This document shows positions 5,851 to 6,480 of a stretch of 6,480 nt of DNA, piece after piece (position 1 is the stretch's first letter; every line of letters begins with the position of its first letter). The stretch is from contig JAJQIP010000120.1 in assembly GCA_021199145.1 (NCBI GenBank), forward strand, positions 1 to 6,480, read 5' to 3'. A model generated the notes under the pieces. That model was not told the DNA's origin and searched no databases. It saw only the letters and a program-made list of their open reading frames with translations. Both the position numbers and the translations under genes were made by a program. Origin of the DNA: Porphyromonadaceae bacterium (GTDB lineage Bacteria > Bacteroidota > Bacteroidia > Bacteroidales > UBA11471).

Positions 5851-6213
5851 TCAGAAGGGCAGATCGTCGGATTGTCCCTCCGGCTCCGGCTCTGCGGCAG
5901 GAGCCTCAGAAGGAGCTGCCGCAGCTGCATCCGAAGAAGACAGCTTCTCTATTCTCCAGGCACGGACATCGGTGTACCAGCGACCTCTGCCTTCCCGGCT
6001 TTCAAGGTCAAAACTGACTACCACTTCATCCCCTACCGACAAAGGATACTGGTCAATACGACTACCACTCAACTGAAAACATACTTTACGCGGGTAACGT
6101 TGTTGTTCTTGGGTTTCAAGAACATATTCCTGCTTTTTCCACTCTTTTCCACTCACTTGGCCGACACCGCTTTGCAACGGCAGGACATGAATGATACGGC
6201 CTTTAATTTCCAT
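5851..6213 (-). CDS. DUF3127 OB-fold-like protein with an SSB-type C-terminal tip
   Basis: 120 residues. The first 90 or so form a compact beta-rich unit (MEIKGRIIHVLP, KEWKKQEYVLET, YPRKVCFQL, GDEVVVSFDLESREGRGRWYTDV, RAWRIEK) that I recognise as the DUF3127 family, common in Bacteroidota and also found in some of their phages. The layout fits an OB fold. Residues 91-113 are a low-complexity linker (poly-Ala, then Pro/Glu). The protein ends GQSDDLPF; the DDLPF tip matches the acidic C-terminal tip of single-stranded DNA-binding protein (DDIPF in E. coli), which recruits repair and replication enzymes. I infer a role in ssDNA binding or as an SSB-like partner in DNA metabolism; this is not shown by the sequence. 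The start at 6213 is supported by the conserved MEIKGRI beginning. No Shine-Dalgarno is visible; the 25 bases before the ATG are almost all A/T. A structured leader precedes it. Confidence 0.85.
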   Translation of the reverse strand: MEIKGRIIHVLPLQSGVGQVSGKEWKKQEYVLETQEQQRYPRKVCFQLSGSRIDQYPLSVGDEVVVSFDLESREGRGRWYTDVRAWRIEKLSSSDAAAAAPSEAPAAEPEPEGQSDDLPF

Positions 6214-6241
6214 ACAAATAACAAATTATAAATTATACTAC

Positions 6242-6310
6242 ACAGAGAATGTGGCCTCGACAAAGGTGGAACGACAAACGTTCCTTCCTGTCCCTGCCAG
6301 ACTTCTCTGT
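6242..6310 (-). ncRNA. Structured leader hairpin of the DUF3127 gene (candidate cis-element or small RNA)
   Basis: A 69-base, nearly symmetric imperfect hairpin. Nested pairs from outside in: ACAGAGAA 6242-6249 with TTCTCTGT 6303-6310; TGGC 6252-6255 with GCCA 6296-6299; GAC 6259-6261 with GTC 6290-6292; AGG 6264-6266 with CCT 6287-6289; GGAACG 6268-6273 with CGTTCC 6279-6284, capped by a 5-base loop. That is 24 pairs with small internal loops. On the minus strand it begins a few bases after the start predicted from the TATCTTTG box at 6321-6328 and ends 28 bases before the DUF3127 ATG, so it would form the 5' end of that mRNA. I do not recognise a named RNA family. It could be a stabilising or regulatory leader or a separate short RNA. 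Confidence 0.5.
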
Positions 6311-6320
6311 TTTCTGCTAA

Positions 6321-6328
6321 CAAAGATA
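6321..6328 (-). promoter_or_regulatory. Candidate -7 box of the DUF3127 gene promoter
   Basis: The minus strand reads TATCTTTG, an exact TAnnTTTG match. Transcription would start near 6314-6315, giving a leader of about 100 bases whose first part is the long hairpin. The upstream region is A/T-rich, but the nearest TTG (minus strand, within 6340-6342) is only about 11 bases away rather than about 19. Confidence 0.5.
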
Positions 6329-6419
6329 GAAATTATTTCCAATAGAATATTATACGATTTCTAAAAAAAGATAACGGAAAATAGAATTTCTAAATTTCCG
6401 CATTAATTCGACAAATCTT

Positions 6420-6450
6420 ATTGACCGTAAGGAAAATCCCCGTATCTTTG
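6420..6450 (+). promoter_or_regulatory. Promoter for a plus-strand gene beyond the right edge
   Basis: ATTG (6420-6423, close to the TTTG -33 box), then 19 bases, then TATCTTTG (6443-6450), an exact TAnnTTTG -7 box. This is the only promoter in the window with both elements at the standard Bacteroidetes spacing. Transcription would start near 6457. The rest of the window (to 6480) is A/T-rich leader with no start codon seen, so the gene it serves lies outside. Confidence 0.65.
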
Positions 6451-6480
6451 TATCAATAAAGAATTTGCATAATTATATAT

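Noticed and set aside
5872..6231. A 119-codon plus-strand frame opposite the DUF3127 gene
   Set aside because: The minus-strand reading has a recognisable family and SSB-like tail, while the plus-strand translation is unstructured and Arg/Thr-biased.
6242..6310. The long inverted repeat considered as a small transposable element (MITE) or as a plus-strand terminator
   Set aside because: No target-site duplication is visible around the ends, no plus-strand gene lies upstream to be terminated, and there is no clean T run after it; a minus-strand leader fits better.

Overview
The window reads as a chromosomal housekeeping stretch from a member of the Bacteroidales (Bacteroidota). Three things point there: promoter-like -7 boxes of the form TAnnTTTG, mostly A/T-rich start regions with no strong Shine-Dalgarno, and gene types typical of the phylum (an RluB with a long Arg/Asn/Tyr-rich N-terminal extension, a DUF3127 protein with an SSB-like tail, NhaD, and a CpsB/YwqE-type PHP phosphatase). 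The genus cannot be fixed from this sequence alone. No mobile element, CRISPR array, tRNA or rRNA was seen.

Layout. Positions 1-358 (minus) hold the N-terminal 119 residues of a SlyD-like FKBP prolyl isomerase that runs off the left edge. A divergent intergenic region (359-596) carries candidate promoters for it and for a plus-strand pair: rluB (597-1907, 23S rRNA pseudouridine synthase) and, 31 bases later, asnS (1939-3345, asparaginyl-tRNA synthetase). The pair is probably one translation-related operon and ends in a strong hairpin at 3375-3408. A second hairpin with a T run (3468-3491) lies just before a candidate promoter for nhaD (3554-4960, Na+/H+ antiporter). A terminator-like hairpin (4983-5013) follows nhaD, and only 18 bases later a PHP-family phosphatase gene starts (5032-5781). 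A symmetric hairpin (5799-5831) separates that gene from the convergent minus-strand DUF3127 gene (5851-6213). The right-hand intergenic region (6214-6480) has a candidate minus-strand promoter feeding a roughly 100-base, strongly structured leader of the DUF3127 gene, and a good plus-strand promoter facing a gene beyond the right edge.

The genes are functionally mixed: protein folding, ribosome modification, tRNA charging, ion homeostasis, polysaccharide-linked dephosphorylation and a probable OB-fold ssDNA-associated protein. I see no evidence of a new multi-gene system. The parts most worth a second look are non-coding: the 69-base imperfect hairpin at the start of the DUF3127 leader, an equally spaced 50-base arrangement shared upstream of rluB and nhaD, and the terminator-like hairpins placed immediately before nhaD and the phosphatase gene.
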